Notes: a model not told the origin generated them from the letters alone. A stretch of 64,000 nucleotides of DNA from CBIFVZ01 sp966185765 (GCA_966185765.1 CBIFVZ010000002.1:93621-157620); one strand, 5' to 3'. Shown: positions 41,443 through 50,059, counted from the stretch's first letter. Program-made: numbers and translations.

Positions 41443-43143
41443 ATGCGTCTGCTTCACCGTCTTAATCAATTCCAGCGCCTGTGGCAGCCTTCCGCCGGCG
41501 CAGTGCAGCGTGTCACCGTAGCCGAGCTTGCCGAGCGCTGTTTTTGCAGCGAACGCCACGTCCGCACGCTGCTTGGCCAGCTGGAGAAAGCAGGCTGGCT
41601 GACCTGGCGAGCACAGGCCGGACGCGGCAAACGTGGAGAACTCACCTTTCTGACCAGCCCGCAGAGCGTGCGTGCCACGCTGCTGGAGCAGGAGCTGGAT
41701 CGTGGCCAGCATCAGAATGCGCTGGATCTGGCACAGCTTGCGCCAGAGCAGCTGCGCCAGGTGTTACAACCGCTGCTCGGCGGCCGCTGGCAGAACGACA
41801 TTCCCACGCTACGTATTCCCTATTACCGTCCCCTGGAGCCACTCACGCCCGGCTTTTTACCTGGCCGCGCCGAGCAGCATCTGGCAGGCGAGGTGTTTGC
41901 CGGTCTGACCCGCTTTGACGACAACTGCACTGAACCGGTCGCGGATATGGCACACCACTGGGATGTGTCGCCTGACGGCTGCAGCTGGCGCTTTTACCTG
42001 CGCCCGACGCTGCGCTGGCATAACGGCGAAGCGGTAAGCGTGAACCAGCTGCTGGAAAGCCTTCATCACCTGCTGGCGCTCCCAGCCCTGGAGCGACTAT
42101 TCGCCAGCGTCAGCAAGATAAGCGCCCCTCACGCCAGATGTTTGCAATTTACGTTACACCAGCCTGACTACTGGCTGCCCTGGCGACTGGCAAGCTATTG
42201 CAGCAGGCTTGCTCATCCCAGTGACAGCACTCTGGGCTGTGGCCCGTTTCGCCTCACAAGCCACACCAGCTCGCTGGTACGACTGGAAAACCACGACGGT
42301 TATCACCTGCGCCATCCGCTGCTACGTGCGATTGAATACTGGATAACGCCACAGCTTTTTGACACCGCACTCGGCACCAGTTGCCGTCATCCGGTGCAGA
42401 TCGCTATTGGCAATAAGGAGCAGCTGCCAGAGCTACGCCCAGTCAGTCACAGTATCAGTCTGGGATTTTGCTATCTGGCGATTAACCAACAAGGTCGTCT
42501 GACATCCCATCAGGCACGCTGGTTGATGGCGCTGATTCACCACAGCGACATGATTAATACACTGCCACTGGGTGAATCGCTGATTACCCCCGGTTGCGCC
42601 ATACTGCCGGGTTGGGAACTGGACTCACCTCTGAACGCCGAACCGGTGGCGCTGCCGCCAACACTCAGGCTGATTTATCATTTACCGGTGGAGCTACACG
42701 TCATGGCCCAGCAACTGCGCCGCCGCCTGGCAGCCCTCGGTTGTGAGCTGGAAGTGGTGTTTCATAATGCCAAAGACTGGAGTGGCAATCCTGAACTGAC
42801 CGACGCCGATATAGTGATGGGCGACAGGCTGATTGGCGAAGCGGCTGAGTCCACCCTTGAGCAATGGCTGCGTTGCGATACGCTGTGGCCATTGCTGCTA
42901 AGTCGGGCGCGTTACGCGCATTTACAGACCACGCTCGATGCGGTACAGCGCACCCCAGACACCCCTGCACGCTATGCGGCACTGCGCCACGTCTTTCACC
43001 GCCTGATGGAAGATGCTGTACTGACACCGCTGTTTCACTACCGCTATCAGATAAGCGCTCCGCCGGGCGTAAACGGCATCCGCCTCAATGCACGCGGTTG
43101 GTTTGACTTCAGTCGTGTCTGGCTACCGCCGCCGGATGCATGA
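41443..43143 (+). CDS. ybaE: SgrR-family transcriptional regulator YbaE
   Basis: A 566-residue regulator with an N-terminal winged HTH (VTVAELAERCFCSERHVRTLLGQLEKAGWL) and a C-terminal periplasmic-binding-protein-like domain of the SBP family 5 type (MAHHWDVSPDGCSWRFYLRPTLRWHNGEAV), the architecture of SgrR. Length equals E. coli YbaE (566). The start MRLLHRLNQFQRLWQPSAG at 41443 fits that protein. The ligand is not known. It lies 63 bp before queC, same strand. Confidence 0.95.
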   Translation: MRLLHRLNQFQRLWQPSAGAVQRVTVAELAERCFCSERHVRTLLGQLEKAGWLTWRAQAGRGKRGELTFLTSPQSVRATLLEQELDRGQHQNALDLAQLAPEQLRQVLQPLLGGRWQNDIPTLRIPYYRPLEPLTPGFLPGRAEQHLAGEVFAGLTRFDDNCTEPVADMAHHWDVSPDGCSWRFYLRPTLRWHNGEAVSVNQLLESLHHLLALPALERLFASVSKISAPHARCLQFTLHQPDYWLPWRLASYCSRLAHPSDSTLGCGPFRLTSHTSSLVRLENHDGYHLRHPLLRAIEYWITPQLFDTALGTSCRHPVQIAIGNKEQLPELRPVSHSISLGFCYLAINQQGRLTSHQARWLMALIHHSDMINTLPLGESLITPGCAILPGWELDSPLNAEPVALPPTLRLIYHLPVELHVMAQQLRRRLAALGCELEVVFHNAKDWSGNPELTDADIVMGDRLIGEAAESTLEQWLRCDTLWPLLLSRARYAHLQTTLDAVQRTPDTPARYAALRHVFHRLMEDAVLTPLFHYRYQISAPPGVNGIRLNARGWFDFSRVWLPPPDA

Positions 43144-43206
43144 AGCACTGGTCGCAGGCGGTTCACAGCGCTACCATAGCGCCCCCGACATAAACAAAGG
43201 TGAACT

Positions 43207-43902
43207 ATGAAACGCGCAGTTGTCGTCTTTAGCGGCGGTCAGGACTCCACAATATGCCTGATTCAGGCCCAGGCGCAGTATGATGAAGTTCACTGCGTTA
43301 CCTTCGATTACGGCCAGCGTCACCGTGCAGAGATTGATGTGGCACGCGAGCTGGCACATACGCTTGGCGTTCGTGCGCATAAAGTGCTGGACGTCACGCT
43401 ACTTAACGAACTGGCGATTAGCAGCCTGACGCGCGACAGTATTCCGGTACCGGATTATGACGCTGACGCCAGCGGCATCCCGAATACGTTTGTACCCGGT
43501 CGCAATATTCTGTTCCTGACGCTGGCGGCGATTTACGCTTACCAGGTACAGGCCGACGCGGTGATTACCGGCGTGTGTGAAACCGACTTTTCGGGTTATC
43601 CCGACTGCCGGGATGAGTTTGTGAAAGCCCTCAATCATGCCGTAACGCTGGGTATGGCCCGTGATGTGCGTTTTGAAACACCGCTAATGTGGCTCAACAA
43701 AGCCCAGACCTGGGCGCTGGCAGACTACTGGGGTAAGCTCGACCTGGTGCGCCAGCAGACGCTCACCTGCTATAACGGTATTCGCGGTGACGGGTGCGCA
43801 GAATGCGCCGCCTGCCACCTGCGCGCCAACGGCCTTGAAGGCTACGAAGCCGATAAAGCGGGCGTCATGGCGCAGATGAAGCAGATAACCGGTCTGGTAT
43901 AA
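43207..43902 (+). CDS. queC: 7-cyano-7-deazaguanine synthase QueC
   Basis: A 231-residue ATP-dependent enzyme making preQ0 from 7-carboxy-7-deazaguanine and ammonia, for queuosine tRNA modification. PP-loop motif VVFSGGQDST at residues 6-15. Zinc site Cys in GDGCAECAACHLRANG plus the Cys in TCYNG. Length as in E. coli. It is the last conserved gene before the bacteriocin island; the stop is followed by AT-rich DNA. Confidence 0.97.
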   Translation: MKRAVVVFSGGQDSTICLIQAQAQYDEVHCVTFDYGQRHRAEIDVARELAHTLGVRAHKVLDVTLLNELAISSLTRDSIPVPDYDADASGIPNTFVPGRNILFLTLAAIYAYQVQADAVITGVCETDFSGYPDCRDEFVKALNHAVTLGMARDVRFETPLMWLNKAQTWALADYWGKLDLVRQQTLTCYNGIRGDGCAECAACHLRANGLEGYEADKAGVMAQMKQITGLV

Positions 43903-44558
43903 TTTTTATTCACCGTGCGGGAGCCATTATTGGTTCCCGTCTGTATCTGTTCAATTTACACAGCGAGGCGCCATGCGTTAATACATAATATATTTATTAC
44001 TCCCATAATTTCAGAATAATATTAAATCGCCTTTACCGCAGGCGTTAACGCCTTATTTGAATAAGATTTTATACCCCCCTGAACATTTGCTCACGGCCCA
44101 CCACTGTTAATTAAATACGCATCCATAAGAATAACCTTAGCAATTACATTGCAATAGTAAATCTAAAAAAAATTTCTCACTCTTTTATAAACAGGGCTAC
44201 CCTTATTTGTGGCTGCAATTGAATGGCGCATTCTGCGTCGTTTCAAAAAAGGTATTACCGAAACGCTCACTCACTCTATTCATATACCTTACGCGTAATG
44301 AAAAGGAGGTATCTGTGGCAGCATAACGTTGCGATAACCGGCGCTACCGGTTTAAAACGATGACAGATATCTGTCCCTGAATGTGATTCAGGTATGGCGA
44401 GCATTCAATAAAGCCACCTAAAGTAGTGCAAGCGGCAGGATAATTGTGTTGGCGGTGTTAATATTCGCCTGACACCGGCACGCTGTTGCTGGCATTATTT
44501 CTCTCGTTAGTGAAAACATGATGTCATTCCTTAACTCATTAGATTAGAGGTAATTATT
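43903..44558. other. Leader region of the bacteriocin gene
   Basis: About 650 bp without a convincing gene, visibly AT-richer than queC. At 44301-44312 AAAAGGAGGTAT is a full-strength ribosome-binding site, but the frame after it is only GTG GCA GCA TAA. Next come three perfect hairpins: AACCGG-CGCTA-CCGGTT (44336-44352), GACAGATATCTGTC (44362-44375) and CCTGAAT-GTG-ATTCAGG (44376-44392). This looks like a structured leader that may control the bacteriocin gene. TTTATAA at 44184-44190 is a possible -10 region (weak). Confidence 0.55.
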
Positions 44559-44792
44559 ATGCAATCACAAGAAAACAGCATCCGCGAACTGGACACTATG
44601 GAAATTGACGCTGTTGCCGGTGGCGGTGTGCTAGGCGACATTCTGGGTTCACTGTTGGGTACTGTGACCGACACTGTCGTCGGCCTGGTTGATGCCATTG
44701 AAGATGGCGTGCTGGGCGGTGTGACTGGCGGCATCGGCGGCGGCCTTGACCTGGGGGGTATCCTGGGCGGCATCCTCGGCGGCAATAAATAA
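44559..44792 (+). CDS. Putative glycine-zipper microcin/bacteriocin precursor, 77 aa
   Basis: The ATG at 44559 follows AGAGG with 8-nt spacing. Residues 1-22 form a double-glycine leader ending RELDTMEIDAVAGG, with L at -12, E at -8, I at -7, V at -4 and GG at -2/-1, the consensus for C39 peptidases. The predicted mature peptide has 55 residues, 19 of them Gly, no Cys, no Pro, six acidic residues and one Lys. Gly stands at mature positions 4, 8, 12, 20, 28, 32, 36, 40, 44, 48 and 52, with Asp16 and Ala24 as the only gaps: an extended glycine zipper suited to helix packing or oligomers in membranes. A C39 exporter is encoded nearby. Glycine-zipper bacteriocins (CdzC/D type) are a plausible analogy; no homologue is claimed. 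Confidence 0.8.
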   Translation: MQSQENSIRELDTMEIDAVAGGGVLGDILGSLLGTVTDTVVGLVDAIEDGVLGGVTGGIGGGLDLGGILGGILGGNK

Positions 44793-44811
44793 GCTGCCCC
44801 GGGGTGTTCTC

Positions 44812-44841
44812 GCACCCTGCCGACGCTCTGCGGCAGGGTGC
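44812..44841 (+). terminator. Hairpin after the bacteriocin gene
   Basis: GCACCCTGCCG and CGGCAGGGTGC form a perfect 11-bp stem with an 8-nt loop, 20 bp after the stop codon. The T-run is poor, so termination may be incomplete. Confidence 0.65.
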
Positions 44842-45022
44842 AGAAGGTTGTAAAACACCTGTCGCTTCACAATTAAACGGCTCCCCTTCCCCCGTAATAA
44901 CATTGCACTATAACTCTTGCTGATTCCATCAGATAAAACAGAGAACACTCTGCCCCTGTAATTACTGCACCCCTGCACTTCCAGCATCACCTTGCGCCCA
45001 ATACCCTTTATGTGGAAGATAA

Positions 45023-45295
45023 ATGATAAAAATCACCCAACTTAGGTTTTATTTTTTACGGGCTACCATCATCAATACTGATAACACACTACTGTCCCAC
45101 ATAATAAACACATTAATTCAATGCGTAATTAACCTGACACCGTTGTTATCATGCGCTGCGTTTATTGCACTTCACTATTCAGCGTTCCTGCCTGGGTTTT
45201 CCGCAAACGTAACGCGGCCTTTAAATCTCGGCACGACATTACAACCTGCGCATAATACTCTTCTATTTTCCCTTTCCCTGGCATCAGCAAGTTAA
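45023..45295 (+). CDS. Doubtful small membrane protein, possible immunity candidate, 90 aa
   Basis: An AT-rich frame whose ATG is preceded by GGAAG at 4-nt spacing. The middle, INTLIQCVINLTPLLSCAAFIALHY (about 36-60), could span the membrane once. There is no recognisable family, and the codon pattern is not convincing. It is listed because bacteriocin immunity proteins are usually short, hydrophobic and encoded beside the toxin, and no better candidate exists in the island. It may be chance. Confidence 0.25.
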   Translation: MIKITQLRFYFLRATIINTDNTLLSHIINTLIQCVINLTPLLSCAAFIALHYSAFLPGFSANVTRPLNLGTTLQPAHNTLLFSLSLASAS

Positions 45296-45415
45296 CGTTA
45301 TGGAGCCACAGCTAAATCAGGATAATGAAACAGGTTCATGCCCTCAAACGATATCATCAAATCGGTATTCGCGAAAAATTCAGGCTCGCCGATAATCGTT
45401 CAGAGGTAACACATT

Positions 45416-45639
45416 ATGCTTTTAGACCTTTAATAATGTTACAGACATTCGTGTACTCAACGCAGCGCCAGGAGCCAGCAAGTTCACCGAGTTACTGAGT
45501 AAAATTACCGGTTCTGTGAGCACTATCACTGGCAAAACAGACGATGATTTCTGATGCCGGTGATACTGTTGGGGCAATCATCAGCCGCCTCAGCGATACA
45601 TTTACATGCCTGGCAAATCGCCTGCTGAAAGGCGATTAA
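45416..45639 (+). pseudogene. Frameshifted second small secreted-peptide gene
   Basis: The ATG at 45416 follows CAGAGGTAACACATT, very like the AGAGGTAATTATT before the intact bacteriocin gene. The frame stops after five codons (MLLDL). Shifting by +1 at 45432 continues as NNVTDIRVLNAAPGASKFTE, then LLSKITGSVSTITGKTDDDF up to TGA at 45552. A second +1 shift gives DAGDTVGAIISRLSDTF and CLANRLLKGD, ending at TAA 45637-45639. DIRVLNAAPGAS could be a decayed leader end. Two frameshifts argue for a dead gene; a chance series of short frames is the alternative. Confidence 0.5.
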
Positions 45640-45684
45640 TTTACCTGCCTGCTCCTCTGTCCCGTCTGACCTGGATACGGGCGT

Positions 45685-47844
45685 TTACACCTGTCCCCCA
45701 CTTGCCGCCCCCATCGCTTTTAATACGCTGATATCCACAACCCGGTCGGCAGAAGCAATGGTCGAGGGACGGTGGGCTATCATCACGCGCGTAATGTTGA
45801 GCGCCCTGATAGCGGTATTGATCTGCGCTTCATTATCACTATCCAGGTGGCTGGTGGCTTCGTCCAGAAACAGAATCGCCGGGCGACGATAAAGCGCACG
45901 GGCTATCAACAGCCGCTGCTTCTGGCCGCCGGACAGGCTGCTGCCAAGCTCGCTTATCAGCGTTTCATAACCCATCGGCATGCGCATGATGTCTTCATGG
46001 ATGTTGCACAGCATGGCGCATTGCAGCATCAGTTTGGCATCCGGTGTACTGTCAAAAGAGGTAATGTTCTCCTGCACTGAACCGGCAAACAGCGTGTCAT
46101 CCTGCAAGACGGTGGCAATACAGGCCCGATAGCGGGCAAAACCAGCCTGTTGGATGCTAATGCCATTAATGCGAATTTCTCCCCCCTGCGGCTGTACCAG
46201 CCCTGCCATGATTTTCATGAGCGAGGTTTTGCCCTCACCGGACGGGCCGGTAATGGCGAGACTTTCCCCAGGCGCCACCTCCAGCGTCAGCCCCTGGAAC
46301 AGCGGCGGCGAGAGCGCATCAAACTGGAATGTCAGCCCTTCAACAGCCAGCGATGCTGGTTTCCCGGGTGTGACCAGCGGCAGTCCCGCCCCGGCAACCT
46401 CCTCCCCGCCTGGCTCCGGCTCTGTGAGAGCAATATCGGCTACCCTGCCAGTATGTAACGACAGCATACGAAGCTGGAGCGCCATATTCAGCAGGTTGGC
46501 GGCGCGGTCAGCAAATTGCCCCCGGTAGGTGTTAAACGCCACAAACATCCCAAGTGTGATATGGCCCTCAATCACCTGGCTTGCCGCCAGCCACAGCAGC
46601 GTTATCTGCTCAAGCGAGGAGATAAGCGTATTGCCTCCGGAAAACAGCATTTCATAGCGTGTCTTGCGCACGGTGGTGTTAGCACTTTCAACGTTCAGGT
46701 TCATCCACGCCTGCGCACGCTGACTGGATAGCCCCAGCGCCTTCATGGTGCCCATGCCGTACAGGGTTTCCATAAAATGCGAGCCTGTGCGAGCATTACG
46801 CACAATCTGCTCCTCACTGGCACGCCGCCACGCGCCGTAGGTAGACAGGCGAAAAATAATCCAGCCTGCGGTAAACGCCAGCACGACCCACACCAGCCAG
46901 CCGCCGTACAGGAACATCATCACCAGCAGCCCAATGGACATAATACCGTCCATAATGCTGTTCACCACGTTGGTGGTAAGCGTGGTGCGCAGCGTATCGA
47001 GCGAGAGAAAACGCGACTGAATATCCCCCAGACGCCGCTTTTCAAAGTAATCCAGCGGTAGCGCCAGCAGATGATCAAACAGGCGTGATTTCCACTGAAT
47101 ATCGATAAGCGTGCTCATCACAAGCGACATCCAGCCGCGCGTCATACTCACTGCGGTGCGAAAAATAATAAAAAACAGCAGGCCTAAGCAGATAAGCGTC
47201 AACAGCCCGACATCGCTTGAGGGGATAACGTGGTCCATTACCAGCTGCATCCCCACCGGCATCAACAGGTTTACCGACTCAATCAATACAGAAAAACAGA
47301 ACAGCTTTGCGAGCGTCGGCCCCAGGCCGCTCACGGTTTTGGTCAGCGTGCGCAGCTTAAGTGTGGCGCGCGGCGCCTGTTCCTGGCTGGCAAAGCGTTC
47401 AGAGGGCCACATCTCCAGCGCCACGCCGGTAAAGTGGCCGGAGGCCTCCTGCATAGCCAGCACGCGCCGCCCGGCAGCTGGGTCATGAATCACCAGTCTG
47501 TTACCCCGCACCGCCACCAGCACCACAAAATGATTCATGTCCCAGTGTAAAATACACGGCGTTTTCAGTGCCCCCAGATCGTCCATATCAAGGCGCAATG
47601 CACGGGTTTTGAGGCCACTGGTGGCCGCAATATCCATAATCTGGCGCAGGGTGGCGCCGCGCATAGAGAGTCCCGCGCGCCGCCTCAACGTCAGGAGATC
47701 GGTAGGCTGGCCGTGGGCGGCGGCAATCATGGCAAGACATGCCAGACCGCACTCTGCGGCCTCAGTCTGCAAGATCACCGGTATACGGCGACGCAGGTTC
47801 AGCCCCAGGCGTGCGGCAAGCTCCTTGAGTGCATCAACGGTCAT
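45685..47844 (-). CDS. Peptidase-containing ABC exporter for double-glycine peptides (CvaB-like)
   Basis: A 719-residue PCAT. The N-terminal C39 protease (1-150) has all catalytic elements: Cys32 in QTEAAECGLACLAM, His105 in HWDMNHFVVL and Asp121 in VIHDPAAGR. It cuts the leader after GG while the peptide is exported. Six membrane helices follow (about 165-450), then the ATPase: Walker A GPSGEGKTS, signature LSGGQKQRLLIARAL, Walker B ILFLDEATSHLD and H-loop IAHRPST. The start overlaps the membrane-fusion gene by 11 bp. It is convergent to the bacteriocin gene. TolC, not in this window, would complete the channel. Confidence 0.93.
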   Translation of the reverse strand: MTVDALKELAARLGLNLRRRIPVILQTEAAECGLACLAMIAAAHGQPTDLLTLRRRAGLSMRGATLRQIMDIAATSGLKTRALRLDMDDLGALKTPCILHWDMNHFVVLVAVRGNRLVIHDPAAGRRVLAMQEASGHFTGVALEMWPSERFASQEQAPRATLKLRTLTKTVSGLGPTLAKLFCFSVLIESVNLLMPVGMQLVMDHVIPSSDVGLLTLICLGLLFFIIFRTAVSMTRGWMSLVMSTLIDIQWKSRLFDHLLALPLDYFEKRRLGDIQSRFLSLDTLRTTLTTNVVNSIMDGIMSIGLLVMMFLYGGWLVWVVLAFTAGWIIFRLSTYGAWRRASEEQIVRNARTGSHFMETLYGMGTMKALGLSSQRAQAWMNLNVESANTTVRKTRYEMLFSGGNTLISSLEQITLLWLAASQVIEGHITLGMFVAFNTYRGQFADRAANLLNMALQLRMLSLHTGRVADIALTEPEPGGEEVAGAGLPLVTPGKPASLAVEGLTFQFDALSPPLFQGLTLEVAPGESLAITGPSGEGKTSLMKIMAGLVQPQGGEIRINGISIQQAGFARYRACIATVLQDDTLFAGSVQENITSFDSTPDAKLMLQCAMLCNIHEDIMRMPMGYETLISELGSSLSGGQKQRLLIARALYRRPAILFLDEATSHLDSDNEAQINTAIRALNITRVMIAHRPSTIASADRVVDISVLKAMGAASGGQV

Positions 47845-49117
47845 GTACGCTTCCTGTTACGCTGCTCTTGAGCGTGTAATAAGGTGAAAGGATCCACTGC
47901 CAGAGCGGGCGGTTTTCGAGAAATACCGTTGATTCAGCCTGCATACCGCTACTGACTGGCGGTGGTTTACCTTCCAGCGCCAGACCCGTCAGGTCCGGCT
48001 TTACCAGCGCCTTAAACCAACCGTCGCTGATGTTGCCCGCCGCGTCACGCGGTGCACTGGCATACCCGGCGATTTCTTTTGCCGGTATTGGCGCACGTGA
48101 GATGGATTCAATTTGTCCCGGAAACTGACCATATTTCTGAAACGGAAACGCGGTATAGCGCAGGTTGATATGATCGCCTGTATGCACCCAGGGAATGCTT
48201 TCTCCAGGCAGCCAGATAACCATGCGCCAGGCGTCCTTATCTAACGGTACCAACTGCACCAGGCTGTCGCCCAGGCCAACCATCTGCCCTTGCGTGACGC
48301 TCAGTGAGGAAATACTCCCAGCGGCAGGTGCCGTAATGATACGCACGCCGCCCGCGTCGGCTTCTGCCGCTTGTTTTTCAAGGTCATCGAGGTGAATACG
48401 GTATTGCGCAATCTGGCTGTCAAAGTCCGCCCGTTTGGCAATAAGCTCACTGCGCAGCGACGAGATTTGCAAATCCTGCTGAATGATCTGCGCATTGAGA
48501 CTTTGCCAGCTGGCCTGCTGCTGGTAATAGAGATAACGCTGGTTATTTTGCTGATCGGTCGTCACCAGTCCTTTTTTGCGCCAGGCACCGTAGGCCTCCA
48601 TGCTTTTTTGCATCTCATGCAGGCCAATGCTGGCGGAATCAATCATCGTGCCGCTGATTTTTCGCGCCTCAATATAGCGCTCAAGCTGCTTCTGAAGTCC
48701 TTCAAGGGTGGACTGTTTATTCTTTTGCGTCTGGGTGATGATTTCTTCAGTGCGCTGGCGCTGTTTGAGTAACACGCCCAGCGTGGTGGTACTGAGATTG
48801 CCAGAACTGGTGACCCGGCTAACATCAAGTTCATAAAGTGGCGTACCCGCAGTGACAACCTCGCCATCACGGACTAACAGACGGGTTATCATCCCCTGCT
48901 CCGGTGCAAACAGGTTAACCGTATGCGGCAGCGTAACGATTTCACCACTGACATTAACGCGCCGGGTATAGCTGCCAAAGACAAGAAACATCAGCAAGCT
49001 AATCATGATGAGTGCGGTCACCGCTGCGGTTACCCACGCCGGCCAACCGCGTAACAGTAACACCTGACCCGAGCGGAAAGCCTGTTGGTACTCACCCACC
49101 TCTTTTCTAAAAAGCAT
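47834..49117 (-). CDS. HlyD/CvaA-like membrane-fusion protein of the peptide exporter
   Basis: A 427-residue periplasmic adaptor of type I secretion. A short cytosolic N terminus (MLFRKEVGEYQQAFRSGQVL) precedes one helix (AAVTALIMISLLMFLVFGSY, about 30-50). The lipoyl halves are TLPHTVNLFAPEQGMITRLLVRDGEVVTAGTP in the N-terminal part and VRIITAPAAGSISSLSVTQG in the C-terminal part, with a Gln-rich coiled-coil hairpin between. The start is the ATG at 49117 since the 24 upstream in-frame residues look non-coding. First gene of the exporter operon, coupled to the ABC gene. Confidence 0.9.
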   Translation of the reverse strand: MLFRKEVGEYQQAFRSGQVLLLRGWPAWVTAAVTALIMISLLMFLVFGSYTRRVNVSGEIVTLPHTVNLFAPEQGMITRLLVRDGEVVTAGTPLYELDVSRVTSSGNLSTTTLGVLLKQRQRTEEIITQTQKNKQSTLEGLQKQLERYIEARKISGTMIDSASIGLHEMQKSMEAYGAWRKKGLVTTDQQNNQRYLYYQQQASWQSLNAQIIQQDLQISSLRSELIAKRADFDSQIAQYRIHLDDLEKQAAEADAGGVRIITAPAAGSISSLSVTQGQMVGLGDSLVQLVPLDKDAWRMVIWLPGESIPWVHTGDHINLRYTAFPFQKYGQFPGQIESISRAPIPAKEIAGYASAPRDAAGNISDGWFKALVKPDLTGLALEGKPPPVSSGMQAESTVFLENRPLWQWILSPYYTLKSSVTGSVHDR

Positions 49118-49305
49118 GATTCTCCAGGCAGCGTCATCCACACGTGATGCGAAGTGTAGATCGCGCTTGCGCAACCCTCCAGCAAACAAAATGAATAAAA
49201 TTCAATAAGTAAAAAGATATATCGTGCATTTTTACAACGAGAAGATGCTGAGTTGAGATACCGCGACTACGACCTCGCAGCGCGACTTAAGGAGGGTTTC
49301 TGAGG

Positions 49306-49407
49306 ATGGGTTGCGGGCTATGCCTCATCGCTCACGGCGTCTGGCGAGGTCATGGCAAGGGTAACTGCGTTGAGGTTGATGTAATACGCCTGCGTAGCAG
49401 CGCATAA
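49306..49407 (+). CDS. Doubtful 33-residue frame with strong ribosome-binding site
   Basis: AAGGAGGG at 49289-49296 stands 9 nt before an ATG that opens MGCGLCLIAHGVWRGHGKGN and continues to TAA at 49405-49407. The site is as good as any in the window, but the peptide is Cys/Gly/His-rich without resemblance to a known family. It lies on the opposite strand to its neighbours, in the 388-bp gap between the exporter operon and fadM. Either a small peptide gene or a relic. Confidence 0.2.
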   Translation: MGCGLCLIAHGVWRGHGKGNCVEVDVIRLRSSA

Positions 49408-49505
49408 ATGGCACAGCCGAGGCTCGCTTTAGCGATAGCGCTGTCTTTCCCTGCGCCCCGGTCACACCGTACGACGTTTCCAGGACGCGAATGCTCTGTC
49501 GTCTT

Positions 49506-49910
49506 TTAGCGTTCAGCCATCATTTGTTCCAGATGCTCGCGCAACTCCCCCTCCAGCGCCAGTGCCTTGTGCGTTTTCAGATCGATGCAGACAAACGTAA
49601 TTAAGGCATCGGCAACCAGCTCGCCCTCCGGCTCCAGATGAATATCCTGGCGCAATACACCACTCTTGCCGTTGAGTTGCTCAAGGCGGCTCACCACCTT
49701 CAGCACATCCCCCAGCACTGCCGGACGGCGATAGTTGATATTAATGTTCACCACCACAAAAGCGATGTTGTGCTGCGTTAACCAGCGAAAGGCGGCCTGG
49801 GTTTCAAGCGCCTCCCAGCGCGCCTCTTCCAGAAACTCCAGATAGCGTGCGTTGTTGACGTGCTGATAAACATCGAGGTGATATCCCCGTACCTTAATTT
49901 GCGTCTGCAT
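49506..49910 (-). CDS. fadM: Long-chain acyl-CoA thioesterase FadM (YbaW)
   Basis: A 134-residue single hot-dog thioesterase of the 4-hydroxybenzoyl-CoA thioesterase group, with the signature GYHLDVYQHVNNARYLEFLEEARW containing the catalytic Asp. The rest (HNIAFVVVNININYRRPAVLGD, DALITFVCIDLKTHKALALEGE) follows E. coli FadM (132 aa). It cleaves unusual acyl-CoA formed during oleate degradation. It resumes the conserved gene order after the island. Confidence 0.96.
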   Translation of the reverse strand: MQTQIKVRGYHLDVYQHVNNARYLEFLEEARWEALETQAAFRWLTQHNIAFVVVNININYRRPAVLGDVLKVVSRLEQLNGKSGVLRQDIHLEPEGELVADALITFVCIDLKTHKALALEGELREHLEQMMAER

Positions 49911-50059
49911 AGCGATAACCTTTAACTTTTTTTATGGTTTTACGGGCCAGGGATAACAGCATCCATCTTCCTGCGCCCCAATAACATACAGAGGCCACAC
50001 CAAACTGGTATGACCTCTACAGCGTAGCAAAAAACGCTACGGGCGCTATGCGATGTTGC

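Noticed and set aside
44531..44815. 94-codon minus-strand frame over the microcin gene
   Set aside because: Pro/Ser/Thr-rich (PRIPPRSRPPPMPP) shadow of a Gly-rich coding strand; the plus-strand gene has the leader and ribosome-binding site.
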